NCBI GenBank assembly: GCA_963827595.1
Contig: CAWHBT010000015.1
Coordinates: 124,001-188,000, forward strand
Length of the DNA: 64,000 bases
Direction: 5' to 3'
From: DATEDA01 sp963827595
GTDB lineage: Bacteria; Pseudomonadota; Gammaproteobacteria; Burkholderiales; SG8-39
The notes beneath the pieces were generated by a model, which had not been told where the DNA came from, searched no databases, and worked only from the letters and a program-made list of their open reading frames with translations. Positions 61,619 through 64,000 of the stretch are shown here, one piece after another. A program made the translations under genes and the position numbers. How positions within the stretch are numbered: the stretch's first letter is position 1; each line of letters begins with the position of its first letter.

Positions 61619-61642
61619 GCGCGCCCGAAACTTCGGGCGCGC
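61619..61642. terminator. Perfect 11-bp stem-loop between the cupin and TerB-like genes
   Basis: GCGCGCCCGAA-AC-TTCGGGCGCGC begins five bases after the cupin stop. It is a very stable hairpin in RNA. It lacks a T-run, so it may act as a terminator, an attenuator or an mRNA end protector before the next gene. Confidence 0.5.
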
Positions 61643-61672
61643 ACGCGCTGTCCCATGCTCGAGCCTGCGACC

Positions 61673-62131
61673 ATGCTGAACGCCATCCGAGACTTTTTCG
61701 AGAGCCATGTCGCCGCTCCGGCGGACGGCGGCGACGAGCGCCACACGATCGAGGTCGCCACCGCCGCCCTGCTCGTCGAGGTGGTCAGGTTCGACCGCGA
61801 GGTCGAGCCGGCCGAGCGGGAGGCCGTGCTGCGCGCGGTGAACGCCAAGTTCGGCCTGTCCGGAGAGGAGGCGGCGACGCTCGTCCGCCTCGCCGAGGAA
61901 GAGGCGCGCCAGGCCACCGACTACTATCAGTTCACCTCGCTCATCAACAAGCGCTTCTCGGCGGAGCAGAAGGAGCGGGTGATCGAGCACATGTGGCGCG
62001 TCGCGTACGCCGACGCCGAGCTGAGCGCCTACGAGCAGCACACCATCCGCAAGATCGCCGACCTGCTGTACGTGCCCCACCGGGCCTACATCGCCGCGAA
62101 GCTGCGCGCGCGCGACGCCGTGATCGAATGA
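61673..62131 (+). CDS. TerB-like (tellurite resistance B) family protein
   Basis: 152 aa from the ATG at 61673; an ATG at 61655 would add six residues. TerB fold, helical and acidic: ATAALLVEVVRFDREVEPAE, FTSLINKRFSAEQKERVIEH and VAYADAELSAYEQHTIRKIA, with the acidic residues of TerB metal sites. Members are widespread and mostly unstudied; no other ter genes are near. The stop overlaps the MFS start (ATGA), so the two are translated together. Confidence 0.85.
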   Translation: MLNAIRDFFESHVAAPADGGDERHTIEVATAALLVEVVRFDREVEPAEREAVLRAVNAKFGLSGEEAATLVRLAEEEARQATDYYQFTSLINKRFSAEQKERVIEHMWRVAYADAELSAYEQHTIRKIADLLYVPHRAYIAAKLRARDAVIE

Positions 62132-63375
62132 CGCCCGGAATCACGGGCGCGCGCGCCGCCAGCGAAGCGGAGTCCAGCTACGCCTGGACGCGCCTCGTCG
62201 CCGCGCTCCTGCTGTCGACCATCGGCGGCGTGGGCATGTGGTCGGTTGTCGTCGCCCTGCCGGCGATCCAGGCGGAGTTCGGCGTGGCGCGCTCCGACGC
62301 GTCGCTGCCCTACACCCTGACGATGGTCGGGTTCGGCCTGGGCGGGATTTTCATGGGCCGGCTGTCCGATCGCTTCGGGATCATCGTCCCGGTGGTGATC
62401 GGGGCGGTGGCGTTGGCGCTCGGCTACGCGCTCGCCAGCTCGGCGGGCAGCCTCTGGCAGTTCGCGCTCGCCCAGGGCGTGCTGACCGGCTTCCTCGGCA
62501 GCTCGGCCACGTTCGGGCCGCTCCTCGCCGACACCTCGCTGTGGTTCAACCGCCGGCGCGGCATCGCCGTGGCGATCTTCGCGAGCGGCAACTACCTCGC
62601 GGGGACGGTCTGGCCGCCGATCGTCCAGCACTTCATCGAGACGGCGGGCTGGCGCCAGACGCACGCCGGCATCGGGGTGTTCTGCCTGGCGACCATGCTG
62701 CCGCTCGCGCTCATGCTCCGGCGGCGACCGCCGGCGCTCGAGTTCGGGGCGCCGGGGAGCGCACGGAGCGCGGCATGGCCGCAGCGCCCGCTCGGGCTCT
62801 CGCCCGGCGCGCTGCAGGCGCTGCTGATCGTCGCCGGCCTCGCCTGCTGCGTGGCGATGTCGATGCCGCAGGTCCACATCGTCGCCTACTGCGGCGACCT
62901 CGGCTACGGCGCCGCCCGCGGCGCGGAGATGCTGTCGGTGATGCTGGGCTTCGGCATCGTCAGCCGGCTCGCGTCCGGCTGGATCTGCGACCGGATCGGC
63001 GGCATCCGCACCCTGCTGCTCGGCTCGAGCCTGCAGGGGGTCGCGCTGCTGCTCTTCCTGCCGTTCGACGGGCTCGTGTCGCTGTACGTGATCTCGGCGC
63101 TGTTCGGTCTCTTCCAGGGCGGCATCGTGCCCTCGTACGCGATCATCGTGCGCGAGTACTTCTCGCCGCGGGAGGCGGGCGTGCGGGTCGGCACGGTGCT
63201 GATGGCCACGCTGTTCGGCATGGCGCTCGGCGGCTGGATGTCGGGCGTGATCTTCGACCTGACGGGGTCCTACAAGGCCGCGTTCCTCAACGGCACGCTC
63301 TGGAACCTGCTGAACGTCTCGATCGCCGTCTTCCTGCTGCTGCGCGGACGGGGACGGCAGATGGCGCCGGCGTAG
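62128..63375 (+). CDS. Major facilitator superfamily transporter
   Basis: 415 aa from the ATG at 62128. Twelve helices; loop 2-3 motif GRLSDRFGIIVPVVIG and its second-half echo SGWICDRIGGIRTLLLGSS. The pattern resembles monocarboxylate-type or oxalate/formate-type MFS permeases. Substrate unknown. Coupled to the TerB-like gene. Confidence 0.9.
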   Translation: MTPGITGARAASEAESSYAWTRLVAALLLSTIGGVGMWSVVVALPAIQAEFGVARSDASLPYTLTMVGFGLGGIFMGRLSDRFGIIVPVVIGAVALALGYALASSAGSLWQFALAQGVLTGFLGSSATFGPLLADTSLWFNRRRGIAVAIFASGNYLAGTVWPPIVQHFIETAGWRQTHAGIGVFCLATMLPLALMLRRRPPALEFGAPGSARSAAWPQRPLGLSPGALQALLIVAGLACCVAMSMPQVHIVAYCGDLGYGAARGAEMLSVMLGFGIVSRLASGWICDRIGGIRTLLLGSSLQGVALLLFLPFDGLVSLYVISALFGLFQGGIVPSYAIIVREYFSPREAGVRVGTVLMATLFGMALGGWMSGVIFDLTGSYKAAFLNGTLWNLLNVSIAVFLLLRGRGRQMAPA

Positions 63376-63378
63376 CCT

Positions 63379-63624
63379 TCAGTCGTCGCCCCGCTCGATC
63401 CGCGGGGCGCTCTCGCGCCGGCTTTCCCCCTCGATCACGCGTCCTTCGGAGCGGGGTACGGACCGCGTCTTCCACCACACGTATCCGAGGATCACCAGGC
63501 CCGCCGCGAGCGCGATCGAGAAGATGACGAGCGAGAACACGAACGCGAAGGCGAGCACGATTGCGCCGAGCGCGACCGCGACGACGCGCGTGGCGAGCTC
63601 GCGAACGGACCAGCGGTTCGCCAT
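63379..63624 (-). CDS. Small membrane protein
   Basis: 81 aa. One long or two tightly packed hydrophobic helices (VVAVALGAIVLAFAFVFSLV, ALAAGLVILGYVWW), then a charged tail (SRRESAPRIERGDD). Not recognised. It converges with the MFS gene (3 bases between) and lies 21 bases downstream of the partial gene at the right edge. Confidence 0.7.
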   Translation of the reverse strand: MANRWSVRELATRVVAVALGAIVLAFAFVFSLVIFSIALAAGLVILGYVWWKTRSVPRSEGRVIEGESRRESAPRIERGDD

Positions 63625-63645
63625 TCGTCCGGTCGCGGAACCGGG

Positions 63646-64000
63646 TCAGCCCGGCGCGAAGAACGCGAGCGTCCGCGCCTCGATGCTCTGGCGCGGCGGG
63701 GCGTTCGCGGGCGAGGTCGGATCGACGAACGACGTGTGCGCGGTGAATCGCGCCCGGCCGTCGCGCTGCGAGTCGTACACCTTGAACACCAGCGCCTCGT
63801 CGCGGCGCATCTCGGGGAAGTAGAACCAGCGGTGCGCGGGGTTGTAGCGCACCTGATAGGTCTCCCCGACCCGGTGCGGATAGCGGCGCTCGGCGGCGAT
63901 CAGGTCGGCGGGGGCAAGGCTCCGCGCATCGGCGATGGCGAGCGGGTTGGCCTGGATCGGCCGGTTGATGGCCCGCCACACCTGGATGATGGCAAAGCGG
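63646..64000 (-). CDS. CmcJ/NvfI-like oxidoreductase, partial (N-terminus off the right edge)
   Basis: About 118 codons of the C-terminus; the frame runs open through the window end, reading RFAIIQVWRAINRPIQ at the edge. FYFPEMRRDEALVFKVYDSQ and TSFVDP followed by SIEARTLAFF fit the C-terminus of the CmcJ/NvfI family of 2-oxoglutarate-dependent hydroxylases or methyltransferase partners. Known members act in cephamycin and meroterpenoid synthesis; bacterial homologues are mostly unstudied. Confidence 0.8.
   Translation of the reverse strand, partial: RFAIIQVWRAINRPIQANPLAIADARSLAPADLIAAERRYPHRVGETYQVRYNPAHRWFYFPEMRRDEALVFKVYDSQRDGRARFTAHTSFVDPTSPANAPPRQSIEARTLAFFAPG

Noticed and set aside
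59639..62131. 830-residue plus-strand frame
   Set aside because: Only its last 152 residues are a real gene (TerB-like); the rest is the shadow of benE and the cupin gene.

Overview
High-GC (about two-thirds G+C) bacterial chromosome, dense with genes and without any gap over 300 bases. The content points to a betaproteobacterium of Burkholderiales type, probably a free-living degrader of aromatic and organic acids. The signs are five Bug-family (TctC-like) periplasmic binding proteins, two branched-chain-amino-acid-type (liv) ABC systems, a TRAP transporter, a UbiD/UbiX decarboxylase unit, IclR/MarR/LysR/XRE regulators and a selenoneine (sen) cluster. No rRNA, tRNA, CRISPR array, insertion sequence or phage gene was recognised. 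The species call is inference from gene content.

Layout. 1-9972: a minus-strand catabolic island read away from an iclR regulator: Tat-type amidohydrolase, Bug receptor, two alpha/beta hydrolases, EthD protein, then livHMGF and a receptor cut by the left edge. Two TTCCA-N5-TGGAA palindromes lie in the iclR/amidohydrolase gap, one on the predicted iclR promoter. 10142-18145: a second minus-strand unit, ubiD-ahpD-marR-ubiX-livG-livF-receptor-livH-livM, which couples uptake of an acid to prenyl-FMN decarboxylation. 18230-24321: D-2-hydroxyacid dehydrogenase, a 133-aa unknown, ettA, a Bug gene broken by five apparent single-base insertions, a nitronate monooxygenase and a frameshifted SDR. 24328-27869: cupin plus TRAP dctPQM. 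27976: tandem CDGSH protein.

28335-31649: selD(senC)-senA on minus and senB on plus, the three-gene signature of selenoneine biosynthesis; this is the most notable system here. 31586-33740: thioredoxin, transglutaminase, OsmC. 33841-40302: SDR, Bug receptor, DMT exporter, thioesterase, MmyB-type XRE regulator, LysR/azoreductase pair and pirin. 40311-44745: a minus operon Bug-TauD-Bug-FAH-AKR. 44813-46964: OmpR/EnvZ-type two-component pair. 47190-49007: two tiny exported proteins, a dienelactone hydrolase and a lone LCCL domain. 49025-56018: aminotransferase, HisD-like dehydrogenase and a complete sugar-type ABC importer, probably a pathway for an amino-polyol or similar compound. 56077-64000: DinB protein, PrsW-like protease, aldo/keto reductase, ankyrin protein, BenE-type transporter, cupin, TerB-like protein with an overlapping MFS transporter, a small membrane protein and a partial CmcJ-like oxidoreductase.

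Many long reading frames opposite these genes are high-GC shadows and were left out.
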